Source: Microbacterium sp. ET2
GTDB lineage: Bacteria > Actinomycetota > Actinomycetes > Actinomycetales > Microbacteriaceae
Length of the DNA stretch: 64,000 bases
NCBI RefSeq assembly: GCF_030347395.1
Contig: NZ_CP128170.1
Location: 2,790,001 to 2,854,000 of the forward strand
Reading direction: 5' to 3'
Of this stretch, positions 48,317-58,099 are shown in pieces. Numbering within the stretch: position 1 is the first letter of the stretch; the number at the start of each line of letters is the position of its first letter. A model generated the notes under the pieces. The model saw only the letters and a list, made by a program, of their open reading frames with translations, did not search any database and was not told the origin of the DNA. Made by a program: the position numbers and the translations under genes.

Positions 48317-49078
48317 GTGATCACCCTCACCCTCGACGACGGCGTCGCGGAGATCGTCCTGGACGCTCCCGAACGACGAAACGCGCTCACCCTCGACGAT
48401 CTGACCGAGCTGGATGCCGCCTACCGACGCGCCGCGGAGGCGGACACCCGCGCGCTCGTCCTCCGCGGTGAAGGCCGCGTGTTCTGCGCCGGCCGCGACA
48501 TCTCCGGAGTCGACCCCGAGACTGACGACGTCGCAGGCTATCTCGGAGCCGTCGAAGGCCTGATGCGCCGGATGGCGGGTCATCCCGTTCCCACCTTCGC
48601 CGCCGTGCAGGGCGCTGCGCTCGGCGTCGGGCTCGGTCTCGCGATCGCCACCGACGTCGTCTACGTCAGCGAGACGGCCAGGATCGGCTCGCCGTTCGCC
48701 CAGCTCGGGGCGCTGCTGGACTCCGGCGGTCATGCGCTGCTGTTCGATCGGCTGGGCGCGCATCGCGCCCTCGACCTCATCTACACCGGCGACCTGCTGA
48801 GCGGCGCCGACGCGGTGGCTGCGGGACTGTTCAGCCGCGCGATGCCTGATGACGAGCTGCTGGCGTTCGCGCGCGAGAAGGCGCGGGCAGCGGCATCCGG
48901 TCCGACCCGGGCGTTCCGGGCATCCAAGCGCCTCATCGCCTCGCTCCGCGACGAGCGGCTCTGGTCGGTGGTCGCCGCCGAGACGGCCGGTCAGGAGGCG
49001 CTGCGCGCCACCGACGACTACCGCGAGGGGTTTGCGGCGTTCCAGCAGAAGCGGCGCCCCTCCTTCCGCGGTGCCTGA
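48317..49078 (+). CDS. Enoyl-CoA hydratase/isomerase family protein
   Basis: A crotonase-fold protein of 253 residues. The oxyanion-hole segments CAGRDIS (about residues 57-63) and GAALGVGLGLAIATD (about 99-113) are present, and LDSGG contains an acidic residue where PaaG-like isomerases have it. The reaction could be hydration or isomerisation of an enoyl-CoA in fatty- or aromatic-acid breakdown. The GTG start follows GATGAGGG. No partner thiolase or dehydrogenase is nearby. Confidence 0.88.
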   Translation: MITLTLDDGVAEIVLDAPERRNALTLDDLTELDAAYRRAAEADTRALVLRGEGRVFCAGRDISGVDPETDDVAGYLGAVEGLMRRMAGHPVPTFAAVQGAALGVGLGLAIATDVVYVSETARIGSPFAQLGALLDSGGHALLFDRLGAHRALDLIYTGDLLSGADAVAAGLFSRAMPDDELLAFAREKARAAASGPTRAFRASKRLIASLRDERLWSVVAAETAGQEALRATDDYREGFAAFQQKRRPSFRGA

Positions 49079-49117
49079 GGTTCGCACGCCCCGCCAGGAC
49101 TCCGCCGAACGCCGGCC

Positions 49118-49825
49118 TCAGCCGCCGAGCGCCTCGCGAATCGCCTCGGCGGAGCGAGAGAGGCGCGCCGCGATGACCGCGGGCTCTCGTGCGCCCGCGA
49201 CGTGGACCACGGCGATCGTCGCGGGCGGTCGGGATCGCAGCGTCAGCGGCACGGCGACGGCGTGGACGCTCGGCAGGACCTCGTCGTGGCTCGTGGCGAA
49301 GCCTCGCGCGGCCGCCGCCCGCACTTCAGCGGCCACCGGGGCGGGAACGCTTGGCCAGGCGCGCTCGGGCAGCTGCGCGAGGATGGCCTTGCCCGGCGCG
49401 CCGACGGTGACCGGATGCAGCGTGCCCGGCCGCTGCGCGACGGCGGCGACGGAGTGGCGGGGTTCGACGCTGACGAGAGTGACGCATTGGTCGTGATCGA
49501 GGACGGCGAGGAAGCACGTCATCCCGAGGTCGTTGGCGGCCGCCGTGAGTTCGGGCAGGGCCTCGGCCTGCAGATCGTGCGCGACACCCGCGGCGAGCGC
49601 CGCCATCCGCGCCCCGAGGGTCAGTCGCCCGCTGCGCTCCCGCACGACGAGGCCGTGGTGCTCGAGCGTGCGAACGAGTCGATAGGCGACCGAGCGATGA
49701 AGCTCCAGCCGCCCCGCTACCTCGTCGATCGTGAGCGGCTCACGAGCATCGGCGAGGGTCTCGAGCACCCGGATGCCACGGCTCAGCGTCTGTGACGGGG
49801 GTGCACCCTGCCCGGCATCCGTCAT
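49118..49825 (-). CDS. IclR-family transcriptional regulator
   Basis: A 235-residue regulator: N-terminal winged helix (about 10-70: SQTLSRGIRVLETLAD, LTIDEVAGRLELHRSVAYRL) and C-terminal effector domain with VTVGAPGKAILAQLPE. The ATG at 49825 follows GGGGACC; the longer open frame upstream would run across the operators. It is divergent from a 3-hydroxybenzoate hydroxylase-like gene, with paired palindromic operators between them. An aromatic acid is the likely effector. Confidence 0.93.
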   Translation of the reverse strand: MTDAGQGAPPSQTLSRGIRVLETLADAREPLTIDEVAGRLELHRSVAYRLVRTLEHHGLVVRERSGRLTLGARMAALAAGVAHDLQAEALPELTAAANDLGMTCFLAVLDHDQCVTLVSVEPRHSVAAVAQRPGTLHPVTVGAPGKAILAQLPERAWPSVPAPVAAEVRAAAARGFATSHDEVLPSVHAVAVPLTLRSRPPATIAVVHVAGAREPAVIAARLSRSAEAIREALGG

Positions 49826-49882
49826 CGAGGTCCCCTTTCGCTCGCGGCTCTTGCCCGCGCCCGTGCCGGTCATATACGATCT

Positions 49883-49917
49883 GTTCAATAGTAGAACGGT
49901 CTGTTCGAATATAGAAC
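49883..49917. promoter_or_regulatory. Paired 15-bp IclR operators
   Basis: GTTCAATAGTAGAAC (49883-49897) and GTTCGAATATAGAAC (49903-49917) share GTTC-N7-GAAC with an A/T-rich centre; the centres are 20 bp apart, about two helical turns. They lie in the 155-base divergent region between iclR and the monooxygenase, so one bound regulator can control both. Confidence 0.75.
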
Positions 49918-49980
49918 AAGCGATCTCCACTTTCCAGCGCACCGACGCGCCGCTTCCGACATCGGCGTCAAGGAGAATCC

Positions 49981-51906
49981 ATGCAGTTCCACCACCACGG
50001 CTACGTCTCCGGTGACCCTCGCGTCCAGCCCGCCGCGGGCACGGGGGTGAACCGGCCCGACGACCTTCCCGGCGTGGTCGACGTGCTCATCGTCGGGTCC
50101 GGACCCGCCGGCATGCTGCTCGCCGCCCAGATGTCCCAGTTCCCCAGCCTCACGACACGGGTGATCGAGCGTCGCGACGGCCGTCTCCCGCTCGGCCAGG
50201 CGGACGGCATCCAGCCTCGGAGCGTCGAGACCTTCCAGGCGTTCGGCTTCGCCGAGCGCATCATGGCCGAGGCGTACAACATCGGGTGGATGAACTTCTG
50301 GGGCCCCGACCCCGCCGACCCGTCCCGGATCGTCCGCACGGCGCGCACCGAGGACTACGGCTACAAGATCAGCGAGTACCCGCACCTCATCGTCAACCAG
50401 GCACGCGTGCTCGACTACTTCGCCGAGGCGGCGGCACTCGGCCCCGCCCGCATCGCGCCGGACTACGGTGTGGAGTTCGTCGGCCTCACCGTGCACGACG
50501 CCGACGCCGGACACCCCGTCGAGGTTCGCGTGCGTCACGTCGCCGGTCCCCGCACCGGGCAGGAGGGCTCCATCCGCGCGCGGTACGTCGTCGGCTGCGA
50601 CGGCGCGCGCAGCCGCGTGCGCGAAGCGATCGGGCGTACCCACGTCGGCAGCGCCGCGCAGCATGCGTGGGGCGTCATGGATGTCCTCGTCGACACCGAC
50701 TTCCCCGACTGGCGCATCAAGTGCGCGATCTCCGCCGAGGCGGGTGCGATCCTCCACATCCCTCGCGAGGGCGGATACCTCAGCCGCATGTACATCGACC
50801 TCGGCGAGGTCGCCGCCGACGACAACCATCGCGTCCGTGAGACTCCGATCCAGGAGATCATCCGTCGCGCCAACGCGATCCTCCACCCGTACTCCATCGA
50901 TGTGAAGCAGGTCGCCTGGCACAGCGTCTACGAGGTCGGGCACCGGGTCACCGACGGCTTCGACGACGTCGCACCGGGCGACGATCGCGACCCGCGCGTC
51001 TTCCTCACCGGCGACGCCTGCCACACGCACAGCGCGAAGGCCGGGCAGGGGATGAACGTCTCCATGCAGGACGGGTTCAACCTGGGCTGGAAGCTCGGTC
51101 ACGTGCTCACCGGCCTCGCCCCGGCCTCTCTTCTGCGCACCTACGACGCCGAACGCAAGCCCGTCGCGCAGCAGCTGATCGACTTCGACCGCGAGTGGTC
51201 CTCACTCATGGCGCGCAAGCCCGCCGAGATCTCCGACCCGCAGGACCTCGCCACCTACTACCTGGGGACCGCCGAGTTCCCCTCCGGGTTCATGACTCAG
51301 TACGAGCCGTCCCAGGTCGTGGGCGATGCCACGCATCAGGCGCTTGCGGAGGGCTTTCCCGTGGGCAAGCGGTTCACGAGCTCCGAGGTGGTGAAGGTCG
51401 CCGACGGCAACCCCGTGCATCTGGGCCACCATGCCAGGGCCGACGGCCGCTGGCGCATCTATGCCTTCGCCGATCGGCCTGCGACCGGGGAGCAGTCTGC
51501 ACTGGCCGAGTGGGCCGAATGGCTGAACGCTCCCGACGGCCCTGTCCGACGCCACACCCCGACGGGCGCCGACCTCGACGCCGTCTTCGACGTGAAGGTG
51601 ATCTACCAGCAGCCCTTCGAGGAGGTCGTGCTCGCTGCCGTCCCCGAGGTCTTCCGGCCGCGCTCGGGTCCCCTCGGCCTCATCGATCCGGAGAAGGTCT
51701 TCGCCGCGGCACCGAGCGCCTGGACCCGCACCGACATCTTCGACGAGCGCGGTCTTTCCCGCGACGGCGTCGTCGTCGTGGTGCGTCCCGATCAGTACGT
51801 CGCGGCGGTCCTGCCGCTCAGTGCCACCGCAGAGCTGGACGCATTCCTCACCGGCGCCTTCCTGCCGCAGCGTGAACCCGTCGCGGCCGGAGCAGCGCCG
51901 CGCTGA
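49981..51906 (+). CDS. FAD-dependent aromatic hydroxylase, 3-hydroxybenzoate 4-monooxygenase-like
   Basis: A 641-residue flavoprotein monooxygenase. FAD/NADPH sites: VLIVGSGPAGMLLAAQ (about 35-50), the DG motif YVVGCDGARSRVREAIG (about 201-217) and GDACHTHSAKAGQGMNVSMQ. The C-terminal thioredoxin-like domain (about 440-630) is typical of the phenol/3-hydroxybenzoate hydroxylase group. The N-terminus MQFHHHGYVSGDPRVQPA and overall length fit MobA-type 3-hydroxybenzoate 4-monooxygenase best. It would form protocatechuate, but no ring-cleavage genes are in the window. AAGGAGA precedes the ATG. Confidence 0.82.
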   Translation: MQFHHHGYVSGDPRVQPAAGTGVNRPDDLPGVVDVLIVGSGPAGMLLAAQMSQFPSLTTRVIERRDGRLPLGQADGIQPRSVETFQAFGFAERIMAEAYNIGWMNFWGPDPADPSRIVRTARTEDYGYKISEYPHLIVNQARVLDYFAEAAALGPARIAPDYGVEFVGLTVHDADAGHPVEVRVRHVAGPRTGQEGSIRARYVVGCDGARSRVREAIGRTHVGSAAQHAWGVMDVLVDTDFPDWRIKCAISAEAGAILHIPREGGYLSRMYIDLGEVAADDNHRVRETPIQEIIRRANAILHPYSIDVKQVAWHSVYEVGHRVTDGFDDVAPGDDRDPRVFLTGDACHTHSAKAGQGMNVSMQDGFNLGWKLGHVLTGLAPASLLRTYDAERKPVAQQLIDFDREWSSLMARKPAEISDPQDLATYYLGTAEFPSGFMTQYEPSQVVGDATHQALAEGFPVGKRFTSSEVVKVADGNPVHLGHHARADGRWRIYAFADRPATGEQSALAEWAEWLNAPDGPVRRHTPTGADLDAVFDVKVIYQQPFEEVVLAAVPEVFRPRSGPLGLIDPEKVFAAAPSAWTRTDIFDERGLSRDGVVVVVRPDQYVAAVLPLSATAELDAFLTGAFLPQREPVAAGAAPR

Positions 51907-52024
51907 GGCATCCGTTCCGCCCCCGTGCATACCGCAGGTGTGCAGACTGTACGCCGTGTATATCGGAGCCTGCGCCGACAGCCGGGCACAATGACCACGA
52001 CCACCCCCGATCCCGAGGAGTCCC

Positions 52025-53497
52025 ATGACCGCCGATCGTGAAGCCGCTCTGCTCGCCGAGGTGCCCGACGGGCTGTTCATCGGGGGAGCGTGGCGCCCCG
52101 CCTCGGAGGGTCGGACGCTGCGCGTCTTCGATCCCGCCACCGGCGAAGCGGTCAAGACCATCGCCGACGCCTCGGTCGACGACGGCAAGGCCGCACTGGA
52201 TGCCGCGGTCGCGGCGTTCCCGGAGTGGTCGCGCACCCCCGCGCGCGAGCGCGCGGAGCTGCTTCGTCGCACCTTCGACCTCCTTCAGGAGCGCAAGGAG
52301 GACCTGGCGCTCCTCATGACGATCGAGATGGGCAAGCCCCTCGCCGAGGCCCGCGGCGAGGTCGTCTACGGCGGCGAGTTCATCCGCTGGTTCAGCGAAG
52401 AGGCATCACGCGTGCAGGGACGCTACGGCGCGAACCCCGAGGGCACGGGACGCATGATCGTCTCGCAGCACCCGGTGGGCCCCTGCTACCTCATCACACC
52501 GTGGAACTTCCCCCTCGCGATGGCGACCCGCAAGATCGCGCCCGCGCTCGCCGCCGGCTGCACCGTGGTCATCAAGCCCGCCGAGCTGACGCCGCTGACG
52601 ACGCTGTTCTTCGTCAAGCTGCTCGAGGAGGCGGGGCTTCCGGCGGGCGTCGTGAACGTCCTCACCACGTCGAGCTCGGGGAAGGTCTCCGAGCCGATCA
52701 TCCGTGACCCGCGCCTGCGCAAGCTCTCCTTCACCGGCTCGACCCCGGTCGGCCAGCGGCTGCTCGAGCAGGCCGCGGAGGGGGTGCTCCGCACCTCGAT
52801 GGAGCTCGGCGGCAACGCGCCCTTCGTCGTCTTCGACGATGCCGACCTCGACAAGGCGGTCGACGGCGCGATGGCGGCGAAGTTCCGCAACATCGGCCAG
52901 GCGTGCACCGCCGCGAACCGCTTCATCGTGCATCGCTCCGTCGCCGATGAGTTCGCCCGCCGTGTCACCGCGCGGGTGCAGGGCCTCCGCATCGGCCGCG
53001 GGACCGAGGAAGGCGTCACGATCGGTCCGCTCATTGACGACCGCGCGGTCGCCAAGGCTGAAGCCCTGGTCGAGGATGCCGTCAGTCGCGGCGCGGAGCT
53101 GCGCACCGGCGGCAGGGCCGTCGACGGTCCCGGCACGTTCTACGAGCCGACGGTGGTCTCGGATGTGCGGCCGGGAAGCGACATCCTCCGCGAGGAGATC
53201 TTCGGGCCGGTGCTCGCGATCATCCCGTTCGACGACGAGGACGAGGCCGTCCGCATCGCCAACGACACCGAGTACGGCCTGGTCTCGTACGTCTACACCG
53301 AGAGCCTCGCCCGCGGGCAGCGCATGATCGAGCGGCTCGAGACCGGCATGATGGGCCTGAACATGGGGGTCGTCTCCAACGCCGCAGCCCCGTTCGGCGG
53401 GTGGAAGTTCTCCGGCCTCGGCCGCGAGGGCGGCGCCGAGGGCATCCACGAGTACCTGCAGACGAAGTACACCCTCACCCCGAACCCGTTCGCCTGA
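52025..53497 (+). CDS. gabD: NAD(P)-dependent succinate-semialdehyde dehydrogenase
   Basis: A 490-residue aldehyde dehydrogenase of the GabD group. Catalytic Cys294 (IGQACTAANRF) and Glu260 (MELGGNAPF) are in place, as are PWNFPLAMATRKIAPALAAG, FTGSTPVGQ and EEIFGPVLAI. The C-terminal FSGLGREGGAEGIHEY is typical. GAGGAGT lies 5 bases before the ATG. It follows the hydroxylase on the same strand after a 118-base gap; a shared pathway is possible but not shown. Confidence 0.9.
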   Translation: MTADREAALLAEVPDGLFIGGAWRPASEGRTLRVFDPATGEAVKTIADASVDDGKAALDAAVAAFPEWSRTPARERAELLRRTFDLLQERKEDLALLMTIEMGKPLAEARGEVVYGGEFIRWFSEEASRVQGRYGANPEGTGRMIVSQHPVGPCYLITPWNFPLAMATRKIAPALAAGCTVVIKPAELTPLTTLFFVKLLEEAGLPAGVVNVLTTSSSGKVSEPIIRDPRLRKLSFTGSTPVGQRLLEQAAEGVLRTSMELGGNAPFVVFDDADLDKAVDGAMAAKFRNIGQACTAANRFIVHRSVADEFARRVTARVQGLRIGRGTEEGVTIGPLIDDRAVAKAEALVEDAVSRGAELRTGGRAVDGPGTFYEPTVVSDVRPGSDILREEIFGPVLAIIPFDDEDEAVRIANDTEYGLVSYVYTESLARGQRMIERLETGMMGLNMGVVSNAAAPFGGWKFSGLGREGGAEGIHEYLQTKYTLTPNPFA

Positions 53498-53564
53498 GAG
53501 CCGCGGCGCGCCTTGCGGGTGCGGAGAGCGAGCGGGTGTCAGGGGCGCGCGCCAGGATGACCGA

Positions 53565-54623
53565 GTGATGACGTCGCCGCTCCTCGCGCGCCGCATGCGC
53601 TCGCACCGCCTGAGCGCACCCGCGGCGACGCTTGAGGACGCCGCGCGTTCGCTGCTCGCCGTTCAGGCGCAGGATTTCGTCGGCGGCCGGTGGGCGCTCG
53701 CGACTCGCACGCGCGGTGCTCCGTCGCTCTCCGACGTCGACGCGCTCTTCGACGGCGGCCGGCTGGTGCGCTCGTGGACGATGCGGGGGACGCTCCACAT
53801 CGTCTCCGCGGCGGACCTGCGGTGGATCCTGCAGGCGACCCGGGCGCGGCAGGAGCGCCGTGCGGCCCCTGTGCTCCGGCGCGAGGGGGTCGACGGCGCC
53901 GTGCTGGTGCGCGCCGAGGATGCCGCGCGCCGAGCGCTCGCCGACGCGCAGCGCATGACCCGGACCGACCTCTTCGCCGCGTGGGATGCCGCGGGCATCC
54001 CGACCGCTGCGCAGCGCGGGTATCATCTGCTGTCCGCCCTCGCCGTGGCGGGTGTGCTGTGCCTGGGGCCGGTCCAGGAGCGGCCGAGCCGTGCGGTGCG
54101 CGAGCAGACCGTCATCCTCGTCGATGACCTGAAGACGGATGCCGCGGCGCCGGCCGATCCTCTCGTCGAGCTGATCGTGGGCTACATCCGCGGCCACGGG
54201 CCGGCTTCCGCGCGCGATGCGGCGTGGTGGTCGGGGCTGCCGCTCACGGCCGTCCGCGCGGCGTTCGCCGATGCCGGCGATCGCATCACCGTCTGGCGCA
54301 GGGGCGTCGAGCCGCTCTACGTCGACCCCGCCGCTGCACCCCGTGCGAGCGCGCATGGCGACGCACTGGCGCTCCCGCCCTTCGACGAGTACTACCTCTC
54401 CTACGACGACCGCTCGGCCGCGTGCGCGCCGCACCATCTCGACCGGGTCGGACCGTCGAAGAACGGCATGGTCCGCGCCGTGCTGATCGCCGACGGCCGG
54501 GTGGCGGGAACCTGGACGCCGGCCAGAGGCGCCGCCGGCATCGACCTGTTCGACGACGACGGCCTCTCCGTCTCCGGCGCGCTCGCGGCGGTCGCCCGAT
54601 TCACCGCATTCCGCGCGGGGTGA
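53565..54623 (+). CDS. Winged-helix DNA-binding domain protein (AlkZ/HTH_42-like DNA glycosylase family)
   Basis: A 352-residue protein of the HTH_42/YcaQ-AlkZ superfamily, some members of which unhook DNA crosslinks or remove alkylated bases. The motif LLAVQAQDF (about 31-39) carries the QxQ pattern of the catalytic site, and SWTMRGTLHIVSAADLRW follows. Three winged-helix regions are predicted. GTG 53565 and ATG 53568 are alternative starts. Whether it is a true glycosylase is an inference. Confidence 0.78.
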   Translation: MMTSPLLARRMRSHRLSAPAATLEDAARSLLAVQAQDFVGGRWALATRTRGAPSLSDVDALFDGGRLVRSWTMRGTLHIVSAADLRWILQATRARQERRAAPVLRREGVDGAVLVRAEDAARRALADAQRMTRTDLFAAWDAAGIPTAAQRGYHLLSALAVAGVLCLGPVQERPSRAVREQTVILVDDLKTDAAAPADPLVELIVGYIRGHGPASARDAAWWSGLPLTAVRAAFADAGDRITVWRRGVEPLYVDPAAAPRASAHGDALALPPFDEYYLSYDDRSAACAPHHLDRVGPSKNGMVRAVLIADGRVAGTWTPARGAAGIDLFDDDGLSVSGALAAVARFTAFRAG

Positions 54624-54635
54624 CCCGCAGGCGGA

Positions 54636-56098
54636 CTATTCCGCCGGGGAGTGCCGCTCGAGGAAGGCATACACCTCGGTGTCGTCGACTCCCGGGAACG
54701 CCCCGCGAGGGAGAGGGGAGAACATGTGCTGGTGCACCCGCGCGCTCGGCCACGCCTTGCCGCTCCAACGCGAGGCGACGTCGGCGGGCGGACGGCGGCA
54801 GCACGATTCGTCAGGGCAGGTGGATGTCGCCCGCGTGGCCGTCTCGCGACCGCGGAACCACTTCGCGTCGTCGAAGGGCACGCCGACGGTGATCGAGAAC
54901 TCCCCGTCCCCGGTCACGCCCGTCTGCGTCGAACACCAGAAGGTGCCCGCCGGGGTGTCGGTGTACTGGTAGTGCTCGGTGGTGCGGTTCTGCTCCTCGA
55001 ATGCCGAGCGCGCCGACCACTGCCGGCACACGATCTGCCCTTCGACCGACCCCGTGACATCCATCGGCACCGGAAGGTCGTCGTTCTCGTACACCCGGGA
55101 GACCCCGCCGTTTCCGTCCACCCGCAAGAAGTGCAGCCGGATGCCGAGGTGGTGGGTGAGGAGGTTCGTCAGACGCATCGCCGCGGCCTCGTGCGTCACC
55201 CCGAACGCATCACGGAAATCCTCGACGGCGAGGTTCCGGTCCTTCTTGGCCTGCTGAAGGAAGGTCACCGCGGCGGTCTCGGGCATGAGGCAGCACGCGG
55301 CGTAGTAATTGATCTCCAGGCGCTGCTGCAGGAAGTCGGCGTAATCGGTGGGCCGCGTGTGCCCCAGCAGGCGGTGAGCCATCGCCTGCAGAGCCATGGA
55401 GCGCAGGCCATGGCCGCCGGGGATCGACGCGGGTGGCAGGTAGATGCGTCCGTGCTCCAGGTCGGTGACCGAGCGCGCCGAGTGCGGCAGATCGTTGACG
55501 TAGATCAGCTCGAAGCCGAGCTGCTCGGCCATGATGCTCACGGTGCGGTGGGTGAGGGCACCGGAGACATGGCCGGCGGCTTTGAGCTGCTTCTCGGCGA
55601 GGCGTTCGATGTCGGGAAGATAATTGTCGGCGTCGCGCATCCGCACTCGCAGCTCGGTGTTGGCCCGGCGGGCCTCTTCCGGCGTCGCGATCGCCTCGCG
55701 CTCGCGACGTTGGGCTCGCGGTGCAGGGCCAGGATCGATTGGAGCGTCTCGTCGGTCATCGACTTCGTGACCTTGATCGGCGGGACCCCGAGCTGGCGGA
55801 ACACGGGACTGGTCTGGGCCTGCGCGAGCTCGATCTCCAACGCCGCCCGCCGGTTGGGGGGCTCGGCGGAGAGCAGATCGGTGACCTCGACGCCCGTGGC
55901 CGAGGCGATCGCCTGCAGCAGCGAGAGCTTGGGCTCGCGCTTACCGTTTTCGATGAGGCTCAGCTGGCTGCCGGCGACGCCGACCTTTTCGCCGAGCCCG
56001 TCGAGCGTGAAGCCTCGGGCGAGCCGGTGGTGACGGATGCGGTGGCCGAGCGTCGTGAGATGCAACGGTGAGGACGACGTCGTCGAGGGAAGCGCCAT
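54636..56098 (-). pseudogene. XRE-ImmA/IrrE regulator (RamB/ScfR-like), frameshifted near 55708
   Basis: A regulator of RamB type: N-terminal XRE helix-turn-helix (LGHRIRHHRLARGFTLDGLG, start MALPSTTSS), an ImmA/IrrE-like middle with LEINYYAACCLMPE and LQAMAHRLLGH, and a C-terminal short-chain-fatty-acid domain with several cysteines. Reading is broken: after HREPNVAS the frame must move back one base at about 55708 to continue as RREREAIATPEEARRANTEL and MRMRDADNYLPDIERLA. Each half alone is sensible. The missing base is either a real mutation or a sequencing error. The gene is divergent from pckG. RamB regulates acetate and gluconeogenic genes in Corynebacterium. Confidence 0.8.
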
Positions 56099-56214
56099 GA
56101 TTTGAGGATAGCTAAAGATTTGGCATTCTTGCACCGAAGTTGACGACAAACACCGCGCAGAGAGCCCGGATAGTGGAGGAACAACAGGTTTCGTATCGAT
56201 CTGAGGGAGCTTCC

Positions 56215-58092
56215 ATGGCCATCGCCGACATCTTCTCGCGCACCGTGTCACCGCTCACCGTCGCCGGAGACACTCGTGCGTACGGCAGTCGCCCGACGAT
56301 CGCCGGCGAGGGGATGGTCGAGCTCGAGGCGTGGGTCGAAGAGATCGCCGCCCTGACGCAGCCCGACCGGATTCACTGGATCGATGGATCACGCGGTGAG
56401 AACGACATGCTCCTGCGACAGATGGTCGACGAGGGCAAGCTCATCAAGCTCAACCCCGAATGGCGCCCCGGCTCCTACCTCGCCCGCTCGCACCCCAGCG
56501 ACGTCGCCCGCACCGAGGCGCGCACCTTCATCGCCTCCGAGCTCGAAGAGGACGCCGGACCCACCAACAACTGGGCACCGCCCGCGGAGATCCGCGCGAC
56601 CATCACGCCGCTGTTCGAAGGATCGATGCGCGGGCGCACCATGTACGTCGTCCCCTTCTCGATGGGTCCGGTCGGCGGTCCGCTGTCGCACATCGGCGTT
56701 CAGGTGACCGACAGCGCCTACGCCGTGGCATCCATCGGGATCATGACGCGTGTCGGTGCGCAGGTGCTGCGGGAGATCGCCGCCGGCAAGCCCTGGGTGA
56801 AGACCGTTCATTCGGTGGGCGCTCCGCTGAAGCCCGGCGAGCCCGACGTGGCGTGGCCGTGCAACGACGAGAAGTACATCGTGCACTTCCCCGACACCCT
56901 CGAGGTCTGGTCGTTCGGCTCGGGCTACGGCGGCAACGCGATCCTTGCGAAGAAGTGCTTCGCGCTGCGGATCGCCTCGGTGATCGGCCGCGACGAGGGC
57001 TGGCTCGCCGAGCACATGCTGCTCATCCGCGTCATCGACCCGGCCGGCAGGGCCTACCACGTCGCCGCCGCGTTCCCCTCGGCCTGCGGCAAGACGAACC
57101 TGGCCATGCTGCGTCCCACCATTCCCGGATGGCGCGTGGAGACCCTCGGCGACGACATCGCCTGGCTTCGCCCCGGCGAGGACGGACGCCTCTGGGCGAT
57201 CAACCCCGAGGCGGGCTTCTTCGGGGTCGCGCCCGGCACCGGCGAATCCACCAACGTCACCGCGGTGGAGACCCTGTGGGGCAACACCATCTTCACCAAC
57301 GTCGCGCTCCGCCCCGACGGCGATGTCTGGTGGGAGGGCCTGACCGACACCCCGCCCGCCGAGCTCACCGATTGGGAGGGCAACCCCTGGACGCCCGAGA
57401 GCGGGCGGCCCGCCGCCCACCCCAACTCGCGCTTCACCGTGGGCGCCGCCCAGTGCCCCCAGATCGCCGAGGACTGGGACGCCCCGCAGGGTGTGCCGCT
57501 GGATGCCATCCTCTTCGGCGGCCGCCGAGCCACCAACGTCCCGCTCGTCGTCGAAGCCACCGACTGGACCCACGGCGTGTTCATGGGGGCGACGATCTCG
57601 TCGGAGCGCACTGCGGCCGCGGAGGGCACCGTCGGCGAGCTCCGCCGCGACCCGTTCGCCATGCTGCCCTTCTGCGGATACAACATGGCCGACTACTTCG
57701 GGCACTGGCTGAAGGTCGGGCAGAAGCTCCGCTTCGACCGCGCCCCCCGCATCTTCCAGGTCAACTGGTTCCGGAAGGGCCCCGACGGACGCTTCCTGTG
57801 GCCCGGCTTCGGCGACAACGCCCGCGTCATCGACTGGATCATCCGCCGCATCGAGGGCGAGGTCCCTGCGATCGACAGCCCGGTCGGACGTCTGCCGCGC
57901 ACCGAGGACCTCGATGTCGACGGCATCGACGTCTCGGCAGACGACCTCGAGCGTCTCTTCGCCATCGACCCGACGTCGTGGCTCACCGAGGCCGAGCTCA
58001 CCGAAGAGTTCTTCCGCACCTTCGAGGGACGGATCCCGGCGGCCCTGTACGCCGAGCTCGCGGCGTTGCGCTACCGCCTCCAGCGGGCCTGA
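56215..58092 (+). CDS. pckG: Phosphoenolpyruvate carboxykinase (GTP)
   Basis: Converts oxaloacetate and GTP to PEP for gluconeogenesis, or the reverse. 625 residues, the size of the GTP-dependent family. The P-loop-like hypermobile site [13 protein letters not shown] starts at about residue 287 with Cys291. Other hallmarks are [24 protein letters not shown] and FGGRR. GAGGGAG precedes the ATG at 56215. It is divergent from a RamB-like regulator; A+T-rich sequence between the genes (56100-56150) may hold the operator. Confidence 0.97.
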   Translation: MAIADIFSRTVSPLTVAGDTRAYGSRPTIAGEGMVELEAWVEEIAALTQPDRIHWIDGSRGENDMLLRQMVDEGKLIKLNPEWRPGSYLARSHPSDVARTEARTFIASELEEDAGPTNNWAPPAEIRATITPLFEGSMRGRTMYVVPFSMGPVGGPLSHIGVQVTDSAYAVASIGIMTRVGAQVLREIAAGKPWVKTVHSVGAPLKPGEPDVAWPCNDEKYIVHFPDTLEVWSFGSGYGGNAILAKKCFALRIASVIGRDEGWLAEHMLLIRVIDPAGRAYHVAAAFPSACGKTNLAMLRPTIPGWRVETLGDDIAWLRPGEDGRLWAINPEAGFFGVAPGTGESTNVTAVETLWGNTIFTNVALRPDGDVWWEGLTDTPPAELTDWEGNPWTPESGRPAAHPNSRFTVGAAQCPQIAEDWDAPQGVPLDAILFGGRRATNVPLVVEATDWTHGVFMGATISSERTAAAEGTVGELRRDPFAMLPFCGYNMADYFGHWLKVGQKLRFDRAPRIFQVNWFRKGPDGRFLWPGFGDNARVIDWIIRRIEGEVPAIDSPVGRLPRTEDLDVDGIDVSADDLERLFAIDPTSWLTEAELTEEFFRTFEGRIPAALYAELAALRYRLQRA

Positions 58093-58099
58093 GGCTGCG

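Noticed and set aside
56099..56140. RamB-like binding sequences (AAAGATTTGGCA and TTGCACCGAAGTT) before pckG
   Set aside because: Only loosely similar to the Corynebacterium RamB motif; not strong enough to annotate.
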